Source: Shewanella sp. TC10
GTDB taxonomy: Bacteria > Pseudomonadota > Gammaproteobacteria > Enterobacterales > Shewanellaceae
Assembly (NCBI RefSeq): GCF_009663145.1
Contig: NZ_VKHR01000037.1
Span: 2 to 53,665 of the forward strand
Direction of reading: 5' to 3'
Length of the DNA stretch: 53,664 bases
Below the pieces are notes generated by a model that searched no databases, was not told the origin of the DNA, and was given only the letters and a program-made list of their open reading frames with translations. Positions 18,637 through 28,906 of the stretch are shown one piece after another (positions within the stretch are counted from its first letter, which is position 1; each line of letters starts with the position of its first letter). Both the position numbers and the translations under genes were made by a program.

Positions 18637-19662
18637 TTAATCCCAGTTTAAAATTACCTTGCCAGATTGACCTGAACGCATTGCATCAAAGCCCTGCTGA
18701 AAGTCATCAATAGAGAAGTGGTGAGTGATAATCGGTGACAAATCTAGTCCAGACTGGATAAGACTGGCCATTTTGTACCAGGTTTCAAACATCTCGCGAC
18801 CATAAATGCCTTTTAAGATAAGGCCTTTAAAGATCACTTTGCTCCAATCAATGGCCATATCACCGCCAGGAATACCTAACATAGCAATTTTACCGCCATG
18901 GTTCATGGTATCGAGCATTGAGTGAAATGCTGAAGGCACGCCTGACATTTCTAAACCGACATCAAAGCCTTCCGTCATACCAAGCTCATTCATGACATCT
19001 TTTAAGTCTTCTTTAGCAACATTTACTGCGCGAGTTGCGCCCATTTTACGCGCTAAATCGAGGCGGTACTCATTCACATCAGTAATGACCACGTGGCGTG
19101 CGCCAACATGTTTACAAACGGCAGCAGCCATGATGCCGATAGGACCAGCACCTGTGATTAATACATCTTCGCCTACCACATCAAATGACAATGCCGTATG
19201 AACGGCATTACCAAAGGGATCAAATACAGAGGCTAAGTCATCTGAGATATCATCTGGAATTTTAAAGGCGTTGAAAGCTGGAATAACTAGGTATTCTGCA
19301 AATGCGCCATCTCGGTTAACACCAACACCAGAGGTATTACGACATAAGTGAGTACGGCCGCCGCGACAGTTTCGGCAGTGACCACAAGTAATGTGGCCTT
19401 CGCCTGAAACACGGTCACCGACAGTAAAACCACGAACCTCTTGGCCCATATCAACCACTTCACCGACATACTCGTGACCTACAACCATAGGGACAGGAAT
19501 CGTGTTTTGTGACCATTCATCCCAGTTGTAAATATGAACATCAGTGCCACAAATAGCGGTTTTGCGAATTTTAATCAGTAGATCGTTATGACCCATTTCT
19601 GGCTTGGGTGCATCAACCATCCAGATGCCTTCTTCAGGCTTTAACTTGCTTAATGCTTTCAT
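18637..19662 (-). CDS. tdh: L-threonine 3-dehydrogenase
   Basis: A zinc- and NAD-dependent medium-chain dehydrogenase that oxidises L-threonine to 2-amino-3-ketobutyrate. Catalytic zinc ligands lie in ICGTDVHIY (near residue 38) and VGHEYVGEV. The structural zinc lobe has the pattern CGHCRNC...C near residues 93-107. The NAD-binding [10 protein letters not shown] segment follows. The length of 341 residues is exactly typical. It is the second gene of the kbl-tdh operon, with 10 bases between. Confidence 0.97.
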   Translation of the reverse strand: MKALSKLKPEEGIWMVDAPKPEMGHNDLLIKIRKTAICGTDVHIYNWDEWSQNTIPVPMVVGHEYVGEVVDMGQEVRGFTVGDRVSGEGHITCGHCRNCRGGRTHLCRNTSGVGVNRDGAFAEYLVIPAFNAFKIPDDISDDLASVFDPFGNAVHTALSFDVVGEDVLITGAGPIGIMAAAVCKHVGARHVVITDVNEYRLDLARKMGATRAVNVAKEDLKDVMNELGMTEGFDVGLEMSGVPSAFHSMLDTMNHGGKIAMLGIPGGDMAIDWSKVIFKGLILKGIYGREMFETWYKMASLIQSGLDLSPIITHHFSIDDFQQGFDAMRSGQSGKVILNWD

Positions 19663-19672
19663 TGTCCTGACC

Positions 19673-20866
19673 TTAAATTATGCCCATTTCTTTACCAATA
19701 CGGGTAAAGGCTTCAATGGCTTTATCGATTTGTGGGCGAGTATGTGCAGCTGACATTTGGGTGCGAATTCGTGCTTGGCCTTTAGGGACGACAGGGAAAG
19801 AGAAGCCAACAACATAGATGTTTTCAGCTAATAAGCGATTTGAAAAGTCACCTGCTAATTTGGCATCACCAATCATCACTGGAATAATGGCATGATCAGC
19901 ACCCGCTAACGTAAAGCCTGCTTTGGTCATTTCTTCACGGAAATAACGACTGTTTTCCCATACAGCTTCTCGCAAAGCGTGACCTGACTTAAGCATTTCC
20001 AGTACATGGATTGATGCACTTACAATTGAAGGTGCTAATGAATTCGAGAATAAATAAGGGCGAGATCGCTGACGTAACCAGTCGATGACTTCTTTTTTAC
20101 CAGAAGTGAATCCGCCAGATGCACCGCCAAGTGCTTTGCCTAATGTACCGGTAATGATGTCTACACGATCCATCACTTGGCAAAACTCGTGTGTGCCACG
20201 GCCGTTTTCACCCACAAAACCAACAGCGTGCGAGTCATCAACCATGACTAATGCGCCGTATTTATCGGCTAAATCACAAACGCCTTGTAAGTTAGCAATG
20301 ACGCCATCCATTGAGAATACGCCGTCGGTTGCGATTAAAATATCGCGTGCGCCAGCTTCTTTGGCGGCTTTTAGCTGTGTTTCAAGATCTGCCATATCAT
20401 TATTGGCATAACGGAAACGTTTAGCTTTACATAAACGGACACCATCAATGATTGACGCATGGTTTAATGCATCAGATACGATAGCATCTTCAGGACCCAA
20501 TAAGGTTTCAAAAAGACCTGCGTTGGCATCAAAACAAGAAGAATACAAAATCGTATCTTCCATGCCTAAAAATTCGCTCAGGCTATTTTCTAATTGCTTG
20601 TGAATATTTTGGGTACCACAGATAAAACGTACAGAAGCCATACCAAAACCGTGGCTGCTTAATCCGTTTTGAGCTGCATTAATTAATTCCGGGTGATTTG
20701 CTAGACCTAAATAGTTGTTAGCACAGAAGTTAATCACTTCTTCGCTATTAACGTTAATCGCAGTCTGTTGAGCAGAAGTGATGACGCGTTCACTCTTGTA
20801 TAAGCCTTCAGCTTTAACATCGACAAGTTGTTGATTTATGCGGTCGTAAAATGAGGTAGTGGCCAC
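19673..20866 (-). CDS. kbl: 2-amino-3-ketobutyrate CoA ligase (glycine C-acetyltransferase)
   Basis: A PLP enzyme that splits 2-amino-3-ketobutyrate with CoA into glycine and acetyl-CoA, completing threonine degradation with Tdh. The PLP lysine lies in [26 protein letters not shown] and [10 protein letters not shown] are other family blocks. I choose GTG at 20866 (397 residues, starting MATTSFYDR) because GGAGA lies about 7 bases upstream and E. coli Kbl has similar length. A frame-open extension to 20914 is not supported. Confidence 0.96.
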   Translation of the reverse strand: MATTSFYDRINQQLVDVKAEGLYKSERVITSAQQTAINVNSEEVINFCANNYLGLANHPELINAAQNGLSSHGFGMASVRFICGTQNIHKQLENSLSEFLGMEDTILYSSCFDANAGLFETLLGPEDAIVSDALNHASIIDGVRLCKAKRFRYANNDMADLETQLKAAKEAGARDILIATDGVFSMDGVIANLQGVCDLADKYGALVMVDDSHAVGFVGENGRGTHEFCQVMDRVDIITGTLGKALGGASGGFTSGKKEVIDWLRQRSRPYLFSNSLAPSIVSASIHVLEMLKSGHALREAVWENSRYFREEMTKAGFTLAGADHAIIPVMIGDAKLAGDFSNRLLAENIYVVGFSFPVVPKGQARIRTQMSAAHTRPQIDKAIEAFTRIGKEMGII

Positions 20867-21068
20867 CTGATTTCTCCTAAATATAGTTTTAATATGGAAA
20901 TCGCTTGGCGGCATTCTAACCTTAATTTTACTGGCTCTACAGTGTTTTTTTTAACCTGAATAGCGACATAAAAATGATTAGGGCTAGGGATGTTTTCACA
21001 TTAGATATACTAATCAATAACAAGCGAGAGTGAATTGCTGATTAATGAAAGGCTTACTATGTTAATAA

Positions 21069-21118
21069 AACCGTGGGCCGCCTTTTTATTGCTTTATTTT
21101 AGTCATAAAAAGGCGGTT
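21069..21118. terminator. Stem-loop downstream of the TetR gene
   Basis: CCGCCTTTTTAT and ATAAAAAGGCGG are perfect complements around a loop of about 15 bases, 25 bases beyond the TetR stop. The CG-plus-T-run design suits a terminator. Confidence 0.65.
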
Positions 21119-21142
21119 TGTAAGTGTGGCGAGAGAACAAGT

Positions 21143-21799
21143 TTATGCCGCTGCATCGCGCTCTTGTGAAGCAACATCAAGGTAATGCTGTTCAAGACGG
21201 GTGAAAGTCGCTTCTGAACCAGGGGTTGAATAAGCTTTAAATATCATCAACACACGTAGTAAACCTTCATAAAGCGTAGCTTTGGTGATGGTTGAGGTGC
21301 TTGATTGGGTTAATTGGTAGCTTATCCAAAAACTCACCATCATTTTTATGGTGTCAGCTAAAGCGGTGACCTTACTATCTTCTATTTCAAGGAATCCATC
21401 ACTAATAAGCTTACGTAATACATGACTCGAGCGGCTTAATACTTGTTCTTGCGCTGTAAGGTAGCGCGCTTTAAGCGCTTCATCACGGCTAAGGATATCG
21501 GCAAGGTTGGCATACATAAAACGGAACTGCCATAGGGTGTAAAACATGGCATCGAAATAGCCCATTAACAGTTCAATATCAACGGTTGTGTCTTCATACG
21601 GTTTGAAACCTGACTCTAGGTGACTTTCATATAAGGCAAAGATGGAATTGATAATGTCTTCTTTATTACGGAAGTGGTAATAAAGATTACCTGGGCTGAT
21701 ACCAAGGTGAGCTGCAATATGATTGGTGGTGATGTTACGTTCACCATGTTCGTTAAAGAGTTCAAGACTGGCAAAAACAATTTTATCGCGGGTTTTCAT
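21143..21799 (-). CDS. TetR-family transcriptional regulator
   Basis: A 218-residue repressor-type protein. An N-terminal TetR DNA-binding domain (about residues 1-55) shows the recognition helix in GISPGNLYYHFRNKEDI. The C-terminal ligand domain looks like the TetR_C type common in marine gammaproteobacteria. ATG at 21799 (MKTRDKIV) is preferred over an upstream in-frame start. It is divergent from waaA and upstream of kbl-tdh, but a terminator and a gap of over 200 bases separate it from kbl. The target and ligand are unknown. Confidence 0.85.
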   Translation of the reverse strand: MKTRDKIVFASLELFNEHGERNITTNHIAAHLGISPGNLYYHFRNKEDIINSIFALYESHLESGFKPYEDTTVDIELLMGYFDAMFYTLWQFRFMYANLADILSRDEALKARYLTAQEQVLSRSSHVLRKLISDGFLEIEDSKVTALADTIKMMVSFWISYQLTQSSTSTITKATLYEGLLRVLMIFKAYSTPGSEATFTRLEQHYLDVASQERDAAA

Positions 21800-22070
21800 A
21801 TCGGTTCCAATTATCAATTGCTAAATATAGGAGTCTTGAAGACTCAATATGCCGCTCAGCGCATATCCTTATGAATGTTATATCAAATGACGCCAATATC
21901 TGGTCAGTTCAGCCAGCACGTGATGATCGCACTGGTTAGTTCACATCTTGCTGACAAAAGAAAAGATATCTATGCAAGATGTTTATGGTGAATGATCACA
22001 CATTTATGTCATTTAGGTTTATGTTAGCATTGTGTTTATCTGACAAGCAAAATTGATTAAGACTCTTTTA

Positions 22071-23357
22071 ATGACTCGTGGCCTATATTCTTTATTACTA
22101 TATGTTCTTTCGCCTTTAGTGGTGATGTATTTTGCTTTTCGTGGCATTAAAAGTCCTGCATATCGTCAGCGTTGGGGCGAGCGGTTTGGGTTAACCTCGT
22201 TATCGAGCTCTGATGTGTTAATCCATAGCGTATCAATGGGAGAAACCTTAGCTGCAATACCATTGATAAAGACATTAATGGCGCAGCATCCTCAGCTGAC
22301 TTTCACCATTACAACCACTAGCCCTACTGGCTCTGATGAAGTGCTTAAAGCATTTAAAGCCGATCTCGGCGGTCGAGTTCAGCATTGTTATCTTCCGCTG
22401 GATTTTAGTCTTTGCGTTAAACGTTTTTTAGCGCAAGTTAACCCTAAGATATGCATCATGATGGAAACTGAACTTTGGCCAAATCTGATTCACTTTGCTA
22501 AAGCGCAGCAATGTAAGTTGATATTAGCCAATGCACGCTTATCTGAAAAGTCTGCTGCAAAATACCAAAAGCAAGCCAAGCTGAGTCAACCTATGCTGAC
22601 TAAGTTAGATGCTATTGCGGTGCAAACCCAAGCAGAAGCACTAAGGTTTGAAGTGTTGGGAGTGAGCTCAGATACTTTAAAGGTTTGTGGCAGCCTGAAA
22701 TTTGATTTAAATATTGATGAAAGCAAACAACTTCAAGCGCAAGCTCTGCGGCAACAGTGGGGGCGTGTTTCATCCCCTGTGTGGGTTGCTGGAAGTGTTC
22801 ACCCTGGTGAGTTTGAAATCATGCTTCAAGTGCATCAGCAGCTTTTACAAGATTATCCAAACGCGCTGTTAATTATGGCACCAAGACATCCAGAGCAGTT
22901 TAATGTAGCGGCAGTAGCCACGACTCAGCAGGGGCTAACTTTAGCAAGACGCAGCATGAATGAAGCGGTTAACTCAAGTGTGAATGTTTTACTGGGCGAC
23001 ACTATGGGAGAGTTGTTAATGCTGTATGGCGCCGCGGATTTTGCATTTATTGGTGGCACCTTGATAGAAAATGGCGGCCATAACCCACTAGAGCCCGCCG
23101 CAATGGGTTTACCTGTTAGCGTTGGGCCAAATCATTGGGACTTTGCTGAAATCACCGCTTTATTACAACAAGCTGGTGGACTAGAAGTGGTGGAAGATAA
23201 AAATGAGCTAGTTGAGCATCTATTGGACTTATTTGCCGATAAAGTACAACACGACAATGCAGCTAAGGCTTGTTTAACAGTAGTTAGCCAAAACCGTGGG
23301 GCATTGGCCAAACAGCTACAGGTTATTGAGTCCTATTTACCGCCAGCACATAAATAA
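22071..23357 (+). CDS. waaA: 3-deoxy-D-manno-octulosonic acid (Kdo) transferase
   Basis: Transfers Kdo from CMP-Kdo to lipid A precursor at the inner membrane. An N-terminal hydrophobic anchor (about 4-22), the RQRWGERFG segment, HSVSMGE, METELWPN, and a C-terminal FIGGTLIENGGHNPLEPA block are diagnostic of WaaA/KdtA. I use ATG at 22071 (428 residues). An in-frame TTG at 22053 is possible, and the ribosome-binding site is weak for both. It begins the lipopolysaccharide region. Confidence 0.95.
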   Translation: MTRGLYSLLLYVLSPLVVMYFAFRGIKSPAYRQRWGERFGLTSLSSSDVLIHSVSMGETLAAIPLIKTLMAQHPQLTFTITTTSPTGSDEVLKAFKADLGGRVQHCYLPLDFSLCVKRFLAQVNPKICIMMETELWPNLIHFAKAQQCKLILANARLSEKSAAKYQKQAKLSQPMLTKLDAIAVQTQAEALRFEVLGVSSDTLKVCGSLKFDLNIDESKQLQAQALRQQWGRVSSPVWVAGSVHPGEFEIMLQVHQQLLQDYPNALLIMAPRHPEQFNVAAVATTQQGLTLARRSMNEAVNSSVNVLLGDTMGELLMLYGAADFAFIGGTLIENGGHNPLEPAAMGLPVSVGPNHWDFAEITALLQQAGGLEVVEDKNELVEHLLDLFADKVQHDNAAKACLTVVSQNRGALAKQLQVIESYLPPAHK

Positions 23358-23401
23358 AACTCGATACAGTTATGAATTTGTAGAGTTAGAGGGTTGCAGA
23401 G

Positions 23402-24124
23402 TTAGGAGTGTTTGCTCATAAACTGGTTGTAACCTATTAAAAGTTGCTGCCAGTTCTCTTGCTCAAATTGTAATGCGGGTAGTTTGGCTTTTTCTTTATT
23501 AAACGAGCGTAACAAGCGGCTTAAGTTGGCTTGTTGCCATGTTGAGTTCGGCGTTTTAAGTTCACCCCGATCAAAATCAATTAGATAAAACTGCTCATCA
23601 GCGAATAAGATATTTTTGGCATTCAAATCTGCATGGTAAACGCCGCGAAGGTGAAATTGAGCAATGGTTTTCCCCAGTTGTTGCCATTGCTGCGCAGTTA
23701 ATTCTGATTTTGTCAGCAATGCGACTAAATCATTCGCACCGTTAACTAATTCAATTAATAAATCTGCACGATACCAAATACCAAAGCGCTCAACATTAGC
23801 GGCAATAGGCCTTGGTACTGGGAAACCTTCTTGGTGAAGGGTGTTTAAAATCGTAAGTTCACCCATGGCGCGGGTGCGGTTAAAACCAGTAAACACATAG
23901 GCATCTTTACTGAGTTTTTCCATTAAGCCACCACGCCAATAATGCCTTAATACCCATTGCTGGGTTTTATGCTCAACAAACCACGTTGTATAGCGGCCTT
24001 TAGACTGGCCAATAACGGCGTTATTTTTATGCCAATACTCAGGAGTGAAGTTTGTTGGCGTAAGGTCTTTAGCGAGATCATCGCACCAAGCGATAACACC
24101 TTTGTTTGTTGTTTTTATTTGCAT
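23402..24124 (-). CDS. kdkA: 3-deoxy-D-manno-octulosonic acid kinase
   Basis: Phosphorylates the Kdo residue of lipid A-Kdo at the 4-OH position, as in Haemophilus and Vibrio with a single Kdo. A protein-kinase-like fold is visible: RHYWRGGLMEKL near the N-terminus, then HADLNAKNILF as the catalytic loop, and LIDFDRGE as the metal-binding DFD. The 240-residue length is typical. It converges with waaA and is divergent from the GT9 gene. Together with waaA it implies a phosphorylated mono-Kdo inner core. Confidence 0.93.
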   Translation of the reverse strand: MQIKTTNKGVIAWCDDLAKDLTPTNFTPEYWHKNNAVIGQSKGRYTTWFVEHKTQQWVLRHYWRGGLMEKLSKDAYVFTGFNRTRAMGELTILNTLHQEGFPVPRPIAANVERFGIWYRADLLIELVNGANDLVALLTKSELTAQQWQQLGKTIAQFHLRGVYHADLNAKNILFADEQFYLIDFDRGELKTPNSTWQQANLSRLLRSFNKEKAKLPALQFEQENWQQLLIGYNQFMSKHS

Positions 24125-24213
24125 AAGTGAATTACAAAGCTTTGATTTGTCTGTGGCTATATCGCTTATTCTACATTAAGATCGAACTCTTGTACTTATC
24201 TGGTTAATGGCCC

Positions 24214-25251
24214 ATGAAAGCTGACTTTGCATCAATGACATCCCTATGTTTACTTCGATTATCCGCAATTGGCGATGTTTGTCATGCTGTTGCAATGGTG
24301 CAGGCGATTCAGAAGCAATATCCACAGTTAAAGATCACCTGGGTGATTGGTAAAGTCGAATATCAACTACTCAAGCACCTTCCAGGGGTTGAGTTTGTTA
24401 TTTTTGATAAGTCGCAAGGCTGGCGCAGTTATGCCAAATTACGTAAAGACTTAGCAGCTCAGAAATTTGATGTGTTATTGCATATGCAGGTCGCACTAAG
24501 AGCCACGATTGCTTCATTGATGATTAAAGCCAAAATTCGAATTGGTTTTGACAAAGCCCGCGCTAAAGAAGGTCAATGGTTAGTGACCAATCACGCAGTT
24601 GAACCATTAGCTACTCCTCATGTTTTAGAAGGCTTTATGGGCTTTGCAAAAGCCATTGGCGTTGAGGATCTCACTCCTCGTTGGTGTATCCCTGTTCCTG
24701 CTGCTGATACTCAATTTGCGAATGACTTGATTGGCAAGGATGAAAAAGTATTAGTGATTTGCCCAGCAGCCAGTAAAGCTGAGCGCAACTGGTTACCAGA
24801 AAGATATGCTGCAGTGGCAGATTACGCTGTATCACAAGGGTATCGTGTACTTATTTGTGGTGGGCCGAGTCAACTTGAAGTCGAACTAGCAAGTGCAATT
24901 ACTGGTTTTGCTACTCAGCCAATTGAGAATATGGTGACTAAAACCTCTTTAACACAGCTATTATCAGTATTGAAAAATGCAGCAGTAGTCATTGCGCCCG
25001 ATACAGGCCCTGCGCACATGGCTGTTACACAAGGGACGCCAGTCATTGGCTTATATGCGCATTCAAACCCAGGTAGAACCGGCCCTTACCTGTCACAGGA
25101 ACATGTGGTTAGTGTTTATGACTCTGTGATTGTGCAGCAGTTTCCCAATCAAGATATTCCATGGGGAAAGCGAGCTAAAGGGAAGGAGTTAATGGCCTTG
25201 ATTGAGGTTGAAGATGTTATCGCTGCATTTGATGACGTGATAAAAAAATAG
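24214..25251 (+). CDS. Glycosyltransferase family 9 (heptosyltransferase-type)
   Basis: A cytoplasmic transferase for lipopolysaccharide inner core. LLRLSAIGDVCHAV at the N-terminus and a DTGPAHMAVTQGTPVIGLY block near residue 270 are the two GT9 signatures. The 345-residue length matches heptosyltransferases. The acceptor position (heptose I or II) cannot be read from sequence alone. The start is ATG at 24214; the later ATG at 24235 is also possible. A bidirectional terminator overlaps its stop. Confidence 0.88.
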   Translation: MKADFASMTSLCLLRLSAIGDVCHAVAMVQAIQKQYPQLKITWVIGKVEYQLLKHLPGVEFVIFDKSQGWRSYAKLRKDLAAQKFDVLLHMQVALRATIASLMIKAKIRIGFDKARAKEGQWLVTNHAVEPLATPHVLEGFMGFAKAIGVEDLTPRWCIPVPAADTQFANDLIGKDEKVLVICPAASKAERNWLPERYAAVADYAVSQGYRVLICGGPSQLEVELASAITGFATQPIENMVTKTSLTQLLSVLKNAAVVIAPDTGPAHMAVTQGTPVIGLYAHSNPGRTGPYLSQEHVVSVYDSVIVQQFPNQDIPWGKRAKGKELMALIEVEDVIAAFDDVIKK

Positions 25252-25270
25252 CCCGCTATTGCGGGCTATT
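25247..25270. terminator. Bidirectional terminator between convergent glycosyltransferase genes
   Basis: AATAGCCCGC/GCGGGCTATT with a 4-base loop, an A-run before and an AT-rich stretch after. It overlaps the stop codon of the rightward gene. Confidence 0.9.
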
Positions 25271-25271
25271 A

Positions 25272-26120
25272 TTAATATTTGTGCTGTGGATGGAAGAGGC
25301 CAAATACGGCACTTAACAATGGAATAGGTAACTTAGTTTTACGTTGTTGCTTCAACATATACCAATGCCATGCTTGCTTTTTGTAGTCTAATATTTGAGC
25401 TTCCGACAGTTGGTCTTTAAAAATTTCACAATAATCAATAATGAACTTTAAATCGCGCATAGGGACTTTTTCTCTGTACCCTCGACCTGCATAATGAATA
25501 AAGCTTGCTGATTGATAATCTTCTAGTCCTAAAAGAGGCATGCGATTAAAGCGTTTATCTACGCTAACGCAATTAATTTTGTCTCTGCGAATAAGATAAT
25601 TAATATAAGTTTGATCATAAAACTTCACTTCATTGCAAATTTTTTGCATCTCATCAGCGCTAGCATTATCGAACAGCCCTGTTTCTTTGGATAATAAAAT
25701 CATCCCTGAATTGAAGTACACCATTTTGCCATTTTCTTCTGGCCAATGCGCTTCTCCGAGTACTTCATTAATGCGTTGAGCGTGAGGGGAGCGATCTTTG
25801 TATTTCCCCTCATTGAACATGTAAACAGTGTCTAGCTCAGGGCATTCTTCAAAAATATTTTCCGCAAATGGACTGACTAATATGTCTGCGTCTAAATAAA
25901 GAACACGGTCATAAGTTTTTAACAGTTCTGCTATATATAATTTTTCAGACCAAGCAGGGCTAGCGTCATACTTCTTGTTATTTACATGCAGATGATAATG
26001 AAGTTCTTTAGATACAATTACATCAGCACCAACTTTCTTACCATATTCTTCAAAGCTAGTAATCGCTGCCTTATACATTGGATTATCACCAATGGCTAAA
26101 GTAAATATTGCCCTTTTCAT
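25272..26120 (-). CDS. Glycosyltransferase family 8-like protein
   Basis: A 282-residue protein with a GT8/GT-A fold. It opens with AIFTLAIGDNPMYKA, and the metal- and nucleotide-binding DxD motif lies in VLYLDADILV near residue 98. FNSGMILLSK near residue 138 is another GT8-like block, and DQTYINYL near 172 agrees. Its location among lipopolysaccharide genes suggests outer-core sugar transfer. The donor sugar is unknown. It appears to be second in a leftward unit with the GT9-like gene 30 bases upstream. Confidence 0.82.
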   Translation of the reverse strand: MKRAIFTLAIGDNPMYKAAITSFEEYGKKVGADVIVSKELHYHLHVNNKKYDASPAWSEKLYIAELLKTYDRVLYLDADILVSPFAENIFEECPELDTVYMFNEGKYKDRSPHAQRINEVLGEAHWPEENGKMVYFNSGMILLSKETGLFDNASADEMQKICNEVKFYDQTYINYLIRRDKINCVSVDKRFNRMPLLGLEDYQSASFIHYAGRGYREKVPMRDLKFIIDYCEIFKDQLSEAQILDYKKQAWHWYMLKQQRKTKLPIPLLSAVFGLFHPQHKY

Positions 26121-26150
26121 TTTTATAAAGCCTTTATTCTTGAATTAATT

Positions 26151-27290
26151 TTATGCATGCGAACTCATGTTCAAATACTTATTAAATACAGTGTCTACAC
26201 TAATATCTGAAACATGCCCTTTGCCTTCGGTGGCGTACATAACATGAGATGTCGCGCTTTCAGGTGGTGCCCAATAAGGTTTTTTCTGACGCATCATGGC
26301 TAAAAGTGGGCGCTTAGCTGCAAATGCAAAGTGCAGTATTGCGGTATCGACTGTTATCACAAAATCAGATAATGCAATCAATGAAGGTAATTCAAAGAAA
26401 TGCTTATCAACAGTAAACACTACCAGCTGGATATTATTCTCTTGGGAGAATATGTGAGCTGCAGTTTTCACTTCTTCGAAATTTTCTGGCGTCACATTGA
26501 TGATATATCGATGACCATTGTCAGTTTGCTCGAGCGAACTTATCAAAGAGAATAGCTGAGTTAATTGCCAGTCTTTTTTAGTATTTGTTGATAGGTGGTT
26601 CAAAAAGAAAAGTTTACCATTTGTCGTTGGAAACTTGCCAGCTAGCCACTCTTTTGAGTCTGTTGTCGTTTGGTCAGGGACAACTAAATTTGGCATCATT
26701 TGCTCTTTTGAAAGTTGCAAATCAAAAATACTATTCATGACCTTCATAAAGCGATCTGTAATGTGGTGATTCGTCGGCAATGAGTCCGTATCGAGCTGAT
26801 ACACCTTATCGCTATTTCGAAATAGCACGAAGTTAAGTAATCCTCTATACGGAGCTTTGGAAACACTGGATACAATAAAGGCTTTAGGCGATATTTTTCT
26901 GGCAATATCAGAGAATTGATTTGCTTTACTGCCTGGAGAATGACAAACAATGATGTCGTAGTTTCTTTGATTGGCTTGTTCTATTTGGCTATCTCTTGCA
27001 CTTGTAGAGTCTGTGCAACCGTAGCTTTGATTAAACGTACCTTCTGCTTGCATCCACTGCTGTAAAATCTTACTTCTAGATAGCCGCCATGCATCGGTAT
27101 TGCAGCGATTGTCATCTAACCAGATATCAATTTCGATATGCGGGTGTTGATGCTTAAGAGCAATAAGAAAAGTTTTAAAATAGAGAAAATCACCTAATGC
27201 AAAAGGTGATATAAATAGCAAGCGTTTGCTATTTGATAACTGTTCAGAAGAGATGATGGGCATAAGTAGGTTTAATGCTTTAAAAGTCAT
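26151..27290 (-). CDS. Glycosyltransferase family 9-like protein
   Basis: A divergent heptosyltransferase-like protein of 379 residues. The N-terminal FISPFALGDFLYFKTFLIAL block and the C-terminal SDFVITVDTAILHFAFAAKRPLLAM block correspond to the two GT9 nucleotide-sugar regions, but the usual GP in DTGPxH is replaced by AI, so sequence is distant from WaaC/WaaF. I infer a core or outer-core transferase of unknown donor. It is separated by 110 bases from the CDP-glycerol-type transferase gene upstream and may be co-transcribed. Confidence 0.72.
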   Translation of the reverse strand: MTFKALNLLMPIISSEQLSNSKRLLFISPFALGDFLYFKTFLIALKHQHPHIEIDIWLDDNRCNTDAWRLSRSKILQQWMQAEGTFNQSYGCTDSTSARDSQIEQANQRNYDIIVCHSPGSKANQFSDIARKISPKAFIVSSVSKAPYRGLLNFVLFRNSDKVYQLDTDSLPTNHHITDRFMKVMNSIFDLQLSKEQMMPNLVVPDQTTTDSKEWLAGKFPTTNGKLFFLNHLSTNTKKDWQLTQLFSLISSLEQTDNGHRYIINVTPENFEEVKTAAHIFSQENNIQLVVFTVDKHFFELPSLIALSDFVITVDTAILHFAFAAKRPLLAMMRQKKPYWAPPESATSHVMYATEGKGHVSDISVDTVFNKYLNMSSHA

Positions 27291-27400
27291 AATAAAGCAT
27301 AACCTGAAAGTAAAATGAATAAAATCGTATAATCGAAATAGTGATAAATTGAAGCTAAATTTATTGTCACTTCAATTTATTATTACTCAATATAAATAAT

Positions 27401-28468
27401 TTAGGCGTTAAGCTCTAAATAATCGACAATTCTACTTGATGCTAAGCCGTCGGTCGGGCCTACATGGTCTGTAGTGTATTTTAGACGGTTTTCTTTAAAC
27501 TCTTCTGGTTGACTCAATTGCTGAGGGATTGCAGCAAGTAATGAAGCGTAATCATTTACGTGAAAGCCGATTTCTGAATATAAAACATTATCCTTACCAA
27601 AACGGTTATTGAATCGGAATTTGAAAACCCCGCGATATGACCATTTCAACTTGAAGAAGTTACAAACGATCACTGGTTTATTTAATGCGGCGAACTCAAA
27701 CAAGGTGCTTGATGCTTCGCTTAACAAAATGTCGGCATTTTTCATGAAAGGCAGCAAAGAAATATCTTGCTCCTTGGCGACATAGACATTGCTGTATTTT
27801 GACCATTTCGCCAATTTATCTCTTTGTTTTTTGTATTGCTCTCTGACCTGGGTTAAAGAGTGTGGCTTAATGAGAATATTGTATTCCTTGAAATCAGTTG
27901 GCCAGTTATCAGGAAAGCATTCTAACGAACTTGGATTAAAGGTAGGCGCATACAAAATGGTTTTTTTATTAGGATCCAAACCTAGTTTGGCTAAATCAAA
28001 CCCTGGTTCTGTTTGATTGAACATAGGGTCTAACTTTGAAAAACCGACTTGGACAAATTCGTCTTTTGGGTAATATTCTTTAATCTTAGATAATCTTAGT
28101 GCACCTTCAATAAAACGCACTGTCATTGGGGTTTTTGACTTATGGTAATAGCTGGGTTTAGGGCCAACGCCATGGCCTAATTGTGCTGTTTTAGAATGCT
28201 GATGAACTTCATCTAGAAAGTCAGATTCATTTCCAAAAAAGATCCACTCAGGCTTGAGAGATAAGTAAGTCTGCTTTGCTTCATGCTTATCTTTAACCCA
28301 GATACATTCTACATGTAGATTTTCTATGGTGTTTGAGAACGCTTGTTGATCGTTTTTATTGCTATAGCAAACTAGCTTAACCTGATGGTTTCGTTTCTTA
28401 AGTTGTTCGATGATTGGAACGTATTGAGGTAAATAATATACATTCAATGTGTCAAACACGATTAACAT
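27401..28468 (-). CDS. CDP-glycerol glycerophosphotransferase family protein (TagF/TagB-like)
   Basis: A 355-residue GT-B type protein. Family blocks are GHGVGPKPSYYH with its conserved histidine, a central TILYAPTFNPS block, NILIKPH, and ADILLSEASSTLFEFAALNKPVI, which match the Glyphos_transf family that polymerises or attaches glycerol phosphate (or ribitol phosphate) from CDP-alcohols in teichoic acid synthesis. In a Gram-negative setting this suggests phosphoglycerol decoration of lipopolysaccharide or capsule. The divergent neighbour encodes a cytidylyltransferase fusion that could supply CDP-glycerol. Confidence 0.78.
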   Translation of the reverse strand: MLIVFDTLNVYYLPQYVPIIEQLKKRNHQVKLVCYSNKNDQQAFSNTIENLHVECIWVKDKHEAKQTYLSLKPEWIFFGNESDFLDEVHQHSKTAQLGHGVGPKPSYYHKSKTPMTVRFIEGALRLSKIKEYYPKDEFVQVGFSKLDPMFNQTEPGFDLAKLGLDPNKKTILYAPTFNPSSLECFPDNWPTDFKEYNILIKPHSLTQVREQYKKQRDKLAKWSKYSNVYVAKEQDISLLPFMKNADILLSEASSTLFEFAALNKPVIVCNFFKLKWSYRGVFKFRFNNRFGKDNVLYSEIGFHVNDYASLLAAIPQQLSQPEEFKENRLKYTTDHVGPTDGLASSRIVDYLELNA

Positions 28469-28906
28469 AGCATTCTCTTTAAAATTATTATTTTAATAAT
28501 GGACGGCTCTGTGGCCATTTAAGTTAGATGTTGTTCTGTTATTTTGTTTTAAAACAGAAATAATTAATGAGGATGTGATCACAATGACGCCTTAGCATCT
28601 GTAGTGTTATCTCTTTAACAAAGACTCATTATGTAACAATATTTGTGAAAGTGAAAGAATAGGCATAGCGACTGAAACCATATAATCAGAAAATTATCTG
28701 TAAATTAATCTTATCTACTCGAAGTCTAGTTTGGGCGCTAAACATGGGAGAAAGTAAACTTAAACACTAGGCATTTACCATTTAAGCTTGATTGAAATAA
28801 TTAAATGACAAAAGCTAGATGAATGCGTGAGTTAATGGGGCCTTTATAGACGGTTTACTGTATTTCAATTAAAATAACCTTCTCATTTTTACAAGATACG
28901 TTAACT
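28469..28906. other. Intergenic region between the divergent CDP-glycerol-type genes
   Basis: 438 bases without a supportable gene. It is AT-rich and should hold two divergent promoters. A TGTGATCACA palindrome lies at 28574-28583. No JUMPStart element and no strong terminator was found. Confidence 0.5.

Noticed and set aside
20085..20411. 108-codon plus-strand ORF inside kbl
   Set aside because: Antisense shadow of a well-conserved gene with no independent support.
28574..28583. TGTGATCACA palindrome as a CRP site
   Set aside because: The two half-sites abut with no 6-base spacer, so it does not fit CRP.
28469..28906. JUMPStart/ops element for RfaH in the glycan locus
   Set aside because: No GGCGGTAGC-type sequence was found in the leader regions.
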